From the NCBI GenBank assembly GCA_902564695.1, contig CACFCB010000014.1, positions 1 to 32,483 on the forward strand: a stretch of 32,483 nucleotides of DNA, given 5' to 3'. Made by a program: the position numbers and the translations under genes. How positions within the stretch are numbered: the stretch's first letter is position 1; every line of letters starts with the position of its first letter. The stretch is from an uncultured Prochlorococcus sp. (GTDB taxonomy: Bacteria > Cyanobacteriota > Cyanobacteriia > PCC-6307 > Cyanobiaceae). A model generated the notes under the pieces. That model ran no database searches. It had not been told where the DNA came from and worked only from the letters and a program-made list of their open reading frames with translations. Shown one piece after another: positions 1 through 6,645 of the stretch.

Positions 1-280
1 TTGTTATAACGAATCAGATTTGCAAAAAACACTTGCAAGTTTTGGGGAAAAGGCTAACTACACTATTCAACGATTTAAAGGTTTAGGAGAAATGATGCCC
101 AAACAATTGTGGGAAACGACAATGGATCCCAATACCAGGATGATGAAAAGAGTTGAGATCGAAGATGCGCTTGAAGCTGATCGGATATTTACAATATTAA
201 TGGGCGATAAGGTTGCTCCAAGAAGAGAGTTTATTGAAACCCATAGTGTTGAACTTGATCTTGCTACTTTAGATATTTGA
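1..280 (+). CDS. gyrB: DNA gyrase subunit B, C-terminal fragment
   Basis: This is the 3' end of gyrB, cut by the left edge; the reading frame begins at base 2. GyrB is the ATPase subunit of the gyrase A2B2 enzyme, which introduces negative supercoils into DNA. The visible 92 residues carry the conserved Toprim/C-terminal tail: QRFKGLGEM, followed by LWETTMDP and a segment ending in [11 protein letters not shown], which is typical of the last part of bacterial GyrB and of ParE. The neighbourhood does not separate GyrB from ParE, but cyanobacteria normally carry gyrB in single copy and this tail reads as GyrB. The stop codon TGA (278-280) overlaps the ATG of the next gene by one base, so the downstream gene is probably co-transcribed and translationally coupled. 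Confidence 0.93.
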   Translation, partial: CYNESDLQKTLASFGEKANYTIQRFKGLGEMMPKQLWETTMDPNTRMMKRVEIEDALEADRIFTILMGDKVAPRREFIETHSVELDLATLDI

Positions 281-618
281 TGAACTTTATTAGTACTTTT
301 ATAGTTTGGACCTGGCTTTTAGGTATTGCTTTAGTTGTACCAACTGCTCTTCCGGCAGGTGGTGCTCAAAAATCAACTATAGTTTATAGAGAAACAAAAA
401 TCGGATCACCATTAATTGCACTTAAAGGATTTAACTTGCGTTCTTCAGTATCTGATAATTCTTCTATTTTAACGAGAGTTAAAATAGGAACACCTGTTCA
501 TGTTTTGCAAATTTGGGATAGTGCTGAAAATGGAAGATGGTTATTAGTAAATGTTCTTAGTCAGAAATACTATCAGTTTTTTAATAAAAGAGGATGGGTA
601 AATATTGGAAAATATTGA
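280..618 (+). CDS. Secreted/lumenal SH3-like domain protein
   Basis: This small 112-residue protein begins with a hydrophobic segment (about residues 5-25, ending in ALPAGGA) that looks like a signal peptide or membrane anchor. The rest resembles a bacterial SH3 (SH3b) domain: FNLRSSVSDNSSI, then VKIGTPVHVLQ, and near the end the characteristic RGWVNIGKY. Such domains usually bind peptidoglycan or other proteins in the periplasm, so a cell-wall role is possible but not shown. ATG at 280 is preferred over the in-frame TTG at 277, because it forms a TGATG junction with the gyrB stop. The 3' end overlaps the next gene by 14 bases. Function beyond the fold is inferred. Confidence 0.75.
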   Translation: MNFISTFIVWTWLLGIALVVPTALPAGGAQKSTIVYRETKIGSPLIALKGFNLRSSVSDNSSILTRVKIGTPVHVLQIWDSAENGRWLLVNVLSQKYYQFFNKRGWVNIGKY

Positions 619-994
619 AACAATTCAATCTTTTTTATTGGTTTCTATTGGAGCAATTATAGGTTCAAATCTCAGATATAAAATCTATAAAATACTTTAT
701 AAATTAAAAATAAAAAAGGATTTTATTATTTTATTTATTAATAGTCTCGCTTCATTTTTTTTAGGCTTATTTTATTCGAAGATTATACACAATGATTTTA
801 ATATTTCCCGTCAATTAGGCTTATTTTTCTCTATAGGTGTTTTAGGCAGTTTAAGTACTTTTTCAACATTTATTTATGATTTATTTGAACTATACATTCA
901 ATCAAGAATTATGATAGCCTTTTCTCTGTTTACTCTTTCTTTGTTTTTTGGAATAATTTGTTTGGCCTTTGGGTTTTTTTTAGGAAGTATATAA
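605..994 (+). CDS. crcB: Fluoride ion channel FluC/CrcB, first copy
   Basis: This 129-residue protein has four hydrophobic segments and the FluC/CrcB signatures: GAIIGSNLRY near the N-terminus, a membrane asparagine in FINSLASFFLG (N46), and GVLGSLSTFSTF with both channel phenylalanines (F86, F89). FluC proteins are small dual-topology channels that let toxic fluoride leave the cytoplasm. The start is TTG at 605, with a GAGG at 590-593 as a plausible ribosome site; no ATG lies early enough to give the first helix. It overlaps the SH3 gene by 14 bases and is followed at once by a second CrcB gene. Paired genes of this kind usually encode a heterodimer, so this is probably one half of a channel. 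The loop after the first helix is unusually rich in lysine. Confidence 0.88.
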   Translation: MENIETIQSFLLVSIGAIIGSNLRYKIYKILYKLKIKKDFIILFINSLASFFLGLFYSKIIHNDFNISRQLGLFFSIGVLGSLSTFSTFIYDLFELYIQSRIMIAFSLFTLSLFFGIICLAFGFFLGSI

Positions 995-1339
995 ATGAAA
1001 TATTTATTGAAAAAAAGTGATTTTATCAATGTTTCTCTTGGAGCTATTCCTGCAGCCATATTGCGTTGGCAAATTGATGAAATTCTATTAGTAAATATAA
1101 TTGGCTGTTTCTTTTTAGGTTTTATTAATGCGGCGCCTATTGGAAAAAAATTTAAATTAATATTTGCTTTTGGATTTTGTGGATCCTTGACCACATTTAG
1201 TGGATTGTCTTTTTACTTATATAGTTTACTAAGTCAAGGTCTTTATATACCATTCTTATTTAATGCAATTTTAATTGTATTGCTTGGTATTTTTGCAGTT
1301 GGCTTAGGACACCTCTTAGCTAAGAAAATAACATATTAG
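995..1339 (+). CDS. crcB: Fluoride ion channel FluC/CrcB, second copy
   Basis: A second CrcB-family protein (114 residues) starts at an ATG directly after the stop of the first (TAA 992-994, ATG 995). It shows GAIPAAILRW, the pore asparagine segment VNIIGCFFLGF (N34) and GFCGSLTTFSGL. In single-gene FluC channels the last motif normally reads TTFSTF, with two phenylalanines lining the fluoride path; here the second is leucine (L71). The first copy keeps both. The two genes therefore look like the unequal subunits of a heterodimeric channel, possibly with only one working pore. The 3' end overlaps the convergent glutathione peroxidase gene by four bases. No fluoride-riboswitch-like sequence is evident upstream. 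Confidence 0.87.
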   Translation: MKYLLKKSDFINVSLGAIPAAILRWQIDEILLVNIIGCFFLGFINAAPIGKKFKLIFAFGFCGSLTTFSGLSFYLYSLLSQGLYIPFLFNAILIVLLGIFAVGLGHLLAKKITY

Positions 1340-1812
1340 TCCAGTAATTTTTCGATAGCTTTTATCATTTCCGTGCTTTCTGGGTCTACTGAACTTTTGA
1401 ATCTTGCGACGGCATCTCCGTCTCTATTGATTAAAAATTTTTCAAAATTCCATTCAACATCTCCAGCAGGATCAACTTTATTCAATGATGTGAATGGCTC
1501 AGTTGTGTTGCCTTTGGCGTGTACTTTTTGGAAAAGTTGGAAATTGGCACCGTACGAAACTGAACAGAATTTTTTTATTTCTTCTAATGCTCCAGGTTCC
1601 TGATTGCCAAAATCATTGCAAGGAAAGCCTAGAACTTTGAATCCTTTGGATGCGTATTTATCTTGAAGCTTTTGAAGACCCGAATATTGCTTGGTAAATC
1701 CACACTTACTTGCAACATTAACAATCAATAAAACATTCCCTTTGAAATGATCAAAAGTCATTTTCTTGTTTTCAAAAGAAAAGACTTCAACTTTTCTGAT
1801 ATTTACGGACAT
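1336..1812 (-). CDS. gpx: Glutathione peroxidase-family thiol peroxidase
   Basis: This 158-residue protein has all three glutathione peroxidase motifs: NVASKCGFTKQY with a catalytic cysteine (C37) in place of selenocysteine, LGFPCNDFGNQEPG containing the catalytic glutamine (Q71), and WNFEKFLI with the active-site tryptophan. It reduces hydrogen peroxide and lipid or organic peroxides. A further cysteine at position 83 sits where plant-type, thioredoxin-dependent enzymes have their resolving cysteine, so thioredoxin rather than glutathione may be the electron donor (inference). No signal peptide is seen, so it should act in the cytoplasm. It is convergent with crcB and divergent from mgtE, leaving about 60 bases for both start regions. 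Confidence 0.95.
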   Translation of the reverse strand: MSVNIRKVEVFSFENKKMTFDHFKGNVLLIVNVASKCGFTKQYSGLQKLQDKYASKGFKVLGFPCNDFGNQEPGALEEIKKFCSVSYGANFQLFQKVHAKGNTTEPFTSLNKVDPAGDVEWNFEKFLINRDGDAVARFKSSVDPESTEMIKAIEKLLD

Positions 1813-1874
1813 GGATATGGGGGTAACAAAATTGGATGTAAGCCATAAAATAATAAGTGCTTGCTGCTCCTAAA

Positions 1875-3284
1875 ATGACTGATCAATTTGGAGCAACCAA
1901 TGAGACATCTCCAATATCTAATGGAAGTTTAGTTGCAGAGTCTGTTGCTCAGCAATTAGAAGAAATGTTGTCTGCAGGAAATTATGATGGTGTTAAATCA
2001 CTTCTAAATCCAGTTCAGCCGGTTGATATAGCCCAAGCTATTGGAACTTTACCAATGATTTTGCAAGCTTTGGCTTTTAGGCTTTTAAATAAAAATGAAG
2101 CTATTGAAGTTTATGAATACTTGGATGCCTCTGTTCAGCAAAATCTTTTAGATCGCTTGCGATCAAATGAAGTATTGGACTTGGTCGAGGAAATGTCACC
2201 AGATGATCGTGTTCGTTTGTTTGATGAGTTGCCAGCGAAAGTTGTAAGGCGTTTGTTATCTGAGCTTAGCCCTGAAGAAAGGAGGGTAACAGCTCAGCTA
2301 TTGGGTTACGAATCGGAAACTGCTGGAAGATTGATGACAACTGAATTTATAGATCTAAAAGAATTTCTTAGTGTTTCTCAAGCATTGAAATTAGTCAGAT
2401 TAAGAGCTCCTTTCACTGAAACTGTATATAGCCTTTACGTTACTGATAAAGAGAGACATTTGACAGGGATTTTATCTTTAAGAGACTTGGTAGTTGCGGA
2501 TCCTGAATCACGAATTGGGGAAGTTATGACAAGGGAGGTTGTTAATGTCAGGACAGATACAGATCAAGAAGAAGTAGCAAGAGCAATTCAAAGATATGAC
2601 TTCTTAGCTTTGCCAGTTGTAGACCTTGAAAAAAGATTGGTTGGCATAGTTACTGTTGATGATGTGATAGATGTTATAGAGCAAGAGGCAACTAGGGATA
2701 TATACGCGGCTGGTGCAGTTCAGGCGGGAGATGAAGATGATTATTTCCAAAGTAATTTATTTGTTGTCGCAAGACGTCGCGTTGTCTGGCTTGCGGTTTT
2801 GGTTTTGGCTAATGGATTGACTACTCAAGTAATTGCAATGAATGATGAGATTTTGAAACAAGTAGTTTTATTAGCTGCTTTTATACCTTTATTGATTGGG
2901 GCTGGTGGAAATGTGGGAGCACAAAGCTCAACGGTTGTAATTCGTGGCTTAAGTACTCAACGAATTCAACGCCTTGGTCTTTTTCGGGCCATAGCACGAG
3001 AAGCATTGGCTGGAGCCTTGCTAGGGATTTTAATGGCTTTATTTGTTGTCCCCTTTGCTTGGTGGCAAGGAGAGGGGCCTTTGGTCGCAATGGCTGTTGG
3101 AATAAGTTTAATGGCCATTACTACTTTGGCAGCTACAGCTGGAGCCGCACTTCCATTGCTCTTTGATCGCATGGGATTAGATCCTGCATTAATGTCTGCA
3201 CCTTTTATTACCACCGCCACAGATGTTGCTGGAGTATTGATTTACCTGAAGACTGCTTCTTGGCTTCTAGGAAGATTAGCGTAA
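1875..3284 (+). CDS. mgtE: Magnesium transporter MgtE
   Basis: MgtE is a homodimeric, channel-like Mg2+ transporter of the inner membrane whose cytoplasmic domains sense Mg2+ and close the pore. The order of parts is classical: a helical MgtE N domain (about residues 25-140, with LFDELPAKVVRRLL), two CBS domains (about 145-275, including VMTREVVNVRTDTDQEEVA and a VDDVIDVIEQEATRD linker), then a membrane domain with about five helices. The signature PLLIGAGGNVGAQSSTVVIR lies in the membrane part and forms the ion path. I chose ATG 1875 (469 residues) over the in-frame GTG 1857, because the extra residues show no conservation. No M-box-like leader is evident in the short upstream gap. Confidence 0.95.
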   Translation: MTDQFGATNETSPISNGSLVAESVAQQLEEMLSAGNYDGVKSLLNPVQPVDIAQAIGTLPMILQALAFRLLNKNEAIEVYEYLDASVQQNLLDRLRSNEVLDLVEEMSPDDRVRLFDELPAKVVRRLLSELSPEERRVTAQLLGYESETAGRLMTTEFIDLKEFLSVSQALKLVRLRAPFTETVYSLYVTDKERHLTGILSLRDLVVADPESRIGEVMTREVVNVRTDTDQEEVARAIQRYDFLALPVVDLEKRLVGIVTVDDVIDVIEQEATRDIYAAGAVQAGDEDDYFQSNLFVVARRRVVWLAVLVLANGLTTQVIAMNDEILKQVVLLAAFIPLLIGAGGNVGAQSSTVVIRGLSTQRIQRLGLFRAIAREALAGALLGILMALFVVPFAWWQGEGPLVAMAVGISLMAITTLAATAGAALPLLFDRMGLDPALMSAPFITTATDVAGVLIYLKTASWLLGRLA

Positions 3285-3341
3285 AAACCGAATGAGTGTT
3301 TTTACTCAAAGTTGTGGCTGACCGGCATCACTTAATTGATC

Positions 3342-3371
3342 TTTACAATTCTTAGTAGTAAGCTTTACAAA
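3342..3371 (+). promoter_or_regulatory. Paired TTTACA elements upstream of sigma gene
   Basis: Two copies of TTTACAA (TTTACAAT at 3342-3349 and TTTACAAA at 3364-3371) lie as direct repeats, 22 bases from start to start, in the 100-base gap before the sigma factor ATG at 3385. Each resembles a half-site of the cyanobacterial HLR1 element bound by RpaB, (G/T)TTACA(T/A)(T/A). Canonical HLR1 half-sites are only about 10 bases apart; here the spacing is about two helical turns. It is therefore a candidate operator, not a confirmed one. Confidence 0.3.
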
Positions 3372-3384
3372 ACTCAACAAATCC

Positions 3385-4392
3385 ATGGCAACGGCAGTAG
3401 AGGCAATCAAAGTAAAAAATTCATCTGCTGTTGCCACTGCAAGATCTATATCGGATATCGACTTAGTTCGCTCTTACTTGAGAGATATTGGAAGGGTTCC
3501 TTTGTTGTCTCATGAGCAGGAAATAACTTTAGGAAGACAGGTACAAGATCTAATGGTTCTTGAGAATATTGGATCAGAACTCGAAAGCGATTTAGGAGAA
3601 AAGCCTGATATTCATTTATATGCTGAAAAAGCCGGTATATCAACTCTGCAACTAAAAAAGAAGTTAAAAAGTGGTAGAAGAGCCAAGGAAAGAATGGTTG
3701 CTGCCAACCTTCGTTTAGTTGTGAGTGTCGCTAAGAAATACACAAAGAGGAATATGGAATTATTAGATTTAATACAAGAAGGGACTATTGGATTAGTTCG
3801 AGGTGTCGAGAAATTTGACCCAACTCGTGGCTATAAATTTTCGACTTATGCTTATTGGTGGATTAGGCAGGGTATAACTCGTGCAATAGCTGAAAAAAGC
3901 AGATCAATTAGACTTCCTATTCACATAACCGAAATGCTAAACAAGTTGAAAAAAGGTCAAAGAGAACTAAGTCAAGAACTTTCTAGAACTCCTACACTTA
4001 AAGAGCTGTCTGAATATGTTGAACTTCCTGAAGATGATGTTAAAGATTTAATGAGTAGAGCGGGACAACCTGTCAGTTTGGAAACAAAAATTGGGGATGG
4101 AGAGGATACGATTTTATTGGATTTATTATCTAATGAAATAGATATGCCCTCTGAGCAAATAGAAAGTGATTGTATGAAAGGTGATTTGGAAACATTACTT
4201 GAACAACTACCTGAATTACAAAATAGAGTTTTAAGAATGAGATACGGGATGGATGGTGATGACCCTATGAGCCTTACAGGCATTGGAAGGGTTTTGGGTA
4301 TTAGTCGAGATAGAGTTAGAAATTTAGAAAGAGATGGTTTGCGTGGTCTAAGAAAAGCTGGAGAATCGGTTGAAGCTTATATGGCTTCTTGA
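3385..4392 (+). CDS. Group 2 sigma-70 factor (RpoD/SigA family)
   Basis: The protein (335 residues) is a sigma-70 factor that directs RNA polymerase to promoters. Region 1.2 starts at about residue 24 (VRSYLRDIGRVPLLSHEQE). Region 2 covers about 104-176, with NLRLVVSVAKKY, LIQEGTIGLVRGVEKFD and the -10-reading YKFSTYAYWWIRQGITRAI. Region 3 is about 183-258 and region 4 about 270-326. It lacks the long region 1.1 and non-conserved insert of a primary sigma factor and is shorter than a cyanobacterial housekeeping RpoD, so it is best read as a group 2 (non-essential, stress or light responsive) factor. The region 4.2 helix reads ISRDRVRNLERDGLRGLR, drifted from the usual RERIRQIEAKALRKLR. It begins at ATG 3385 without a clear Shine-Dalgarno. 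Its last 16 bases overlap the convergent hydrolase gene. Confidence 0.93.
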   Translation: MATAVEAIKVKNSSAVATARSISDIDLVRSYLRDIGRVPLLSHEQEITLGRQVQDLMVLENIGSELESDLGEKPDIHLYAEKAGISTLQLKKKLKSGRRAKERMVAANLRLVVSVAKKYTKRNMELLDLIQEGTIGLVRGVEKFDPTRGYKFSTYAYWWIRQGITRAIAEKSRSIRLPIHITEMLNKLKKGQRELSQELSRTPTLKELSEYVELPEDDVKDLMSRAGQPVSLETKIGDGEDTILLDLLSNEIDMPSEQIESDCMKGDLETLLEQLPELQNRVLRMRYGMDGDDPMSLTGIGRVLGISRDRVRNLERDGLRGLRKAGESVEAYMAS

Positions 4393-5276
4393 ATGATTCT
4401 TTTAATAATTGGATTAACTTTTTCGGGCATTTCATCATGTGGACAATGACCTGCATTAGGTATTACATCTAAAGATTTTATACATTCAAAATGTTTAAAC
4501 CATTTCTGTGCCTCTTTTATCGGTTCCCACGGGTCTTTTTCGCCCCAAATTAAATAAACGGGACTTTTCAAATGTTTCATCAGATCTGGGGCTAAATGAT
4601 CATCAAATAGATTAATGAATCCTCTAAAAGCCTCAGGAGCTCCAAGTCTTAGTGTTGGTTGAAAAAGCATATTGATCAATTCTTCATTAACATTTTTTCC
4701 ACTTGGATAAGCTATTTTTAAAATCTTTTCTATAAAATTTGGTTTTGCTGCATTCTTAAAAAGGCTTGAACTCAACAATTTTTGTCTTACTAATGTTTTG
4801 ATCACTGGTCTAAGAAAACGCATCAATAAGGGTTGTTCCCCTAGTCGTTTGTCATCCATTGTTCTTTGGGCGCAATCAATTAATATGACTCCCAAGCATT
4901 GTTTTGATAATTTAATTGATGCATTTAAGGCGATAACTCCTCCAATAGAATTCCCAATTAATAATACACGTTTTTGAACTATTTCATTGCAGAAATCAAT
5001 AATTTGTTGGCTCCAATTATCAAAACAATAATTAAAATTATTAGAATTCTTTTTTTCAAATAATAGCTGAGAATCTGGTTGACTACTTTCACCAAATCCT
5101 ACTAAATCAAGTGCATAGCATGGTGCTATTGAAGCAATAATTTTTTGATTAAATCTCCAATGATCTTTGCACGCACCAAAACCATGAATCAAAACTATTG
5201 CTACTTCCATTGCATTACTTTCTCCACAAACTTGCCATGCAATTTGATGTTTTCCCCAATTCCAAAATTTTGCCAT
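4377..5276 (-). CDS. Alpha/beta-fold hydrolase
   Basis: This is a 299-residue alpha/beta hydrolase. The oxyanion-region motif HGFG lies at residues 31-34, the nucleophile elbow is GNSIGG (S110), the acid is probably D248 in WGEKDPW, and the catalytic histidine is H277 in PNAGHCPHDE. The complete triad suggests an active enzyme. Similar cyanobacterial proteins are often listed as possible chlorophyll- or ester-hydrolysing enzymes, but the substrate cannot be told from sequence. No signal peptide is seen. The gene is convergent with the sigma factor (16-base overlap of the 3' ends) and divergent from mutY across a 180-base gap. Confidence 0.88.
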   Translation of the reverse strand: MAKFWNWGKHQIAWQVCGESNAMEVAIVLIHGFGACKDHWRFNQKIIASIAPCYALDLVGFGESSQPDSQLLFEKKNSNNFNYCFDNWSQQIIDFCNEIVQKRVLLIGNSIGGVIALNASIKLSKQCLGVILIDCAQRTMDDKRLGEQPLLMRFLRPVIKTLVRQKLLSSSLFKNAAKPNFIEKILKIAYPSGKNVNEELINMLFQPTLRLGAPEAFRGFINLFDDHLAPDLMKHLKSPVYLIWGEKDPWEPIKEAQKWFKHFECIKSLDVIPNAGHCPHDEMPEKVNPIIKRIIQEAI

Positions 5277-5340
5277 TACTTGATAGAAGAATTTATTACT
5301 ATTCTTGCTGAGAAGCTTATCATTCGAAATTAATTAACTT

Positions 5341-5415
5341 TTTTATTGATAATAATATATTTATAAACTATTTAATGATTTTTGATTTGTATAGGTATAT
5401 TTTATTGATAATAAT
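5341..5415 (+). repeat. Exact 16-bp direct repeat in hydrolase/mutY gap
   Basis: The sequence TTTTATTGATAATAAT occurs at 5341-5356 and again, unchanged, at 5400-5415. The copies are 59 bases from start to start, in the intergenic space between the divergent hydrolase and mutY genes. Both copies lie in AT-rich DNA where the promoters of these genes would be expected. Low complexity makes chance recurrence more likely than for mixed sequence. Confidence 0.6.
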
Positions 5416-5422
5416 GAATTAT

Positions 5423-5452
5423 CTTCAATAAAATATCTAGAATTTATTGAAG
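5423..5452 (+). promoter_or_regulatory. Inverted repeat covering mutY ribosome entry region
   Basis: CTTCAATAAA (5423-5432) and TTTATTGAAG (5443-5452) are perfect inverted copies separated by ten bases. In the mRNA they would form a 10-bp hairpin. The 3' arm contains most of the only purine-rich stretch ahead of mutY (GAAGG, 5449-5453), and the ATG follows at 5457. A folded leader would hinder ribosome binding; it is not followed by a T-run, so a terminator is less likely. Confidence 0.45.
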
Positions 5453-5456
5453 GCTA

Positions 5457-6599
5457 ATGGTGGATATGGTCGATTTGATTGAAGATATTCAAAATATACT
5501 TCTAGCGTGGTTTCGTGACCATGGTAGACATAACATACCCTGGAAATTAAAAAGAGACGGTTCTATTCCTAAGTCAGGCGAAAGCTTATCTCCTTATGAA
5601 ATTTGGATTGCAGAAGTTATGCTTCAGCAGACTCAGTTGAAGGTAGTTATTCCATATTGGAAAAAATGGATGAAGAAATTTCCTTCTTTGAGTGATTTAG
5701 CAGTAGCTGATGAACAGAATGTTCTTTTAATATGGCAAGGTCTTGGATATTATTCTAGGGCTAAGCGTATTCATGAATCCTCCAAACTTCTAATAGATTT
5801 TGTTGGAAATAAATGTAGTCAAGATCCTATCTCTTGGCCTAATGAATTGGATCAATGGATGTTGCTTCCAGGTATTGGTAGAAGTACTGCGGGAAGCATC
5901 ATCTCATCTGCTTTTGATTTGCCTACGCCAATCTTGGATGGCAATGTTAAAAGAGTCTTATCCAGATTGATCGCAAATGAAAAAACATCAGGTAAAGATG
6001 AAAAAAGATTATGGGGATTGAGTTCTTTATTACTTTTAACTGTTAGTCCAAGAGATATTAATCAAGCTTTGATGGATTTTGGATCACAGGTATGCACGCC
6101 TAAAAAACCAAGATGTTCCAGTTGTCCATTACAAAATTTTTGTATTGCTTATATCAAGTACGATCCTGTCAATTTTCCTAAAAAAGATATGAAACAGAGC
6201 AATCCTGTTGAGAAAATCGGACTTGGACTTGTCTTTAACAAATCAGGAGAATTGCTAATAGATCAGCGCTTGGAAAGTTCTAGTATGGGTGGGATGTGGG
6301 AGTTCCCTGGAGGGAAAAAAAACTCAAATGAATCTATTGAGGATACTATTGAAAGAGAAATAAAAGAGGAACTTGGGATTTGTGTTAAAGCTGTAGAAAA
6401 GCTGTTATGTTTTGACCATTCATACAGTCATAAGAAACTGTCTTTTACTGTTTACATCTGTCAATTGATATCTGGGGTGCCCAAGCCCTTGACCAGTCAA
6501 AAGTTGCTTTGGGTTTCACCAGAAAAACTTTGTGATTTTCCGTTTCCTGCCGCTAACACTAAAATTATTTCAGCCTTAAATAAGCATCTCGGTATTTAA
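5457..6599 (+). CDS. mutY: A/G-specific adenine glycosylase MutY with C-terminal MutT-like Nudix domain
   Basis: MutY removes adenine mispaired with 8-oxoguanine, preventing G:C to T:A mutations after oxidative damage. The glycosylase part (about 1-230) has catalytic E53 in WIAEVMLQQTQ, the helix-hairpin-helix LPGIGRSTAG and catalytic D161 in ILDGNVKRV. The iron-sulfur loop has cysteines at 213, 220, 223 and 229 (C-x6-C-x2-C-x5-C). The C-terminal domain (about 250-380) is of MutT/Nudix type. Unlike the degenerate domain of classical MutY, it matches the whole Nudix box: G286, E292, R300, E301, E304, E305, G307. It may therefore also hydrolyse an oxidised nucleotide such as 8-oxo-dGTP (inference). 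Length is 380 residues. Start ATG 5457 lies right after an inverted repeat; ATG 5466 is an alternative. Confidence 0.95.
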   Translation: MVDMVDLIEDIQNILLAWFRDHGRHNIPWKLKRDGSIPKSGESLSPYEIWIAEVMLQQTQLKVVIPYWKKWMKKFPSLSDLAVADEQNVLLIWQGLGYYSRAKRIHESSKLLIDFVGNKCSQDPISWPNELDQWMLLPGIGRSTAGSIISSAFDLPTPILDGNVKRVLSRLIANEKTSGKDEKRLWGLSSLLLLTVSPRDINQALMDFGSQVCTPKKPRCSSCPLQNFCIAYIKYDPVNFPKKDMKQSNPVEKIGLGLVFNKSGELLIDQRLESSSMGGMWEFPGGKKNSNESIEDTIEREIKEELGICVKAVEKLLCFDHSYSHKKLSFTVYICQLISGVPKPLTSQKLLWVSPEKLCDFPFPAANTKIISALNKHLGI

Positions 6600-6645
6600 A
6601 AAAAACTTTAAATCATCAATAATAAGTTCATTAATATCAATTGAA

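Noticed and set aside
277-604. Search for a fluoride riboswitch ahead of the crcB pair
   Set aside because: The upstream region is coding for the SH3-like protein and shows no recognisable crcB-motif pattern.
2881-3220. Two minus-strand open frames inside mgtE
   Set aside because: They are shadows of the MgtE membrane domain, low in family-like signal and without ribosome sites.
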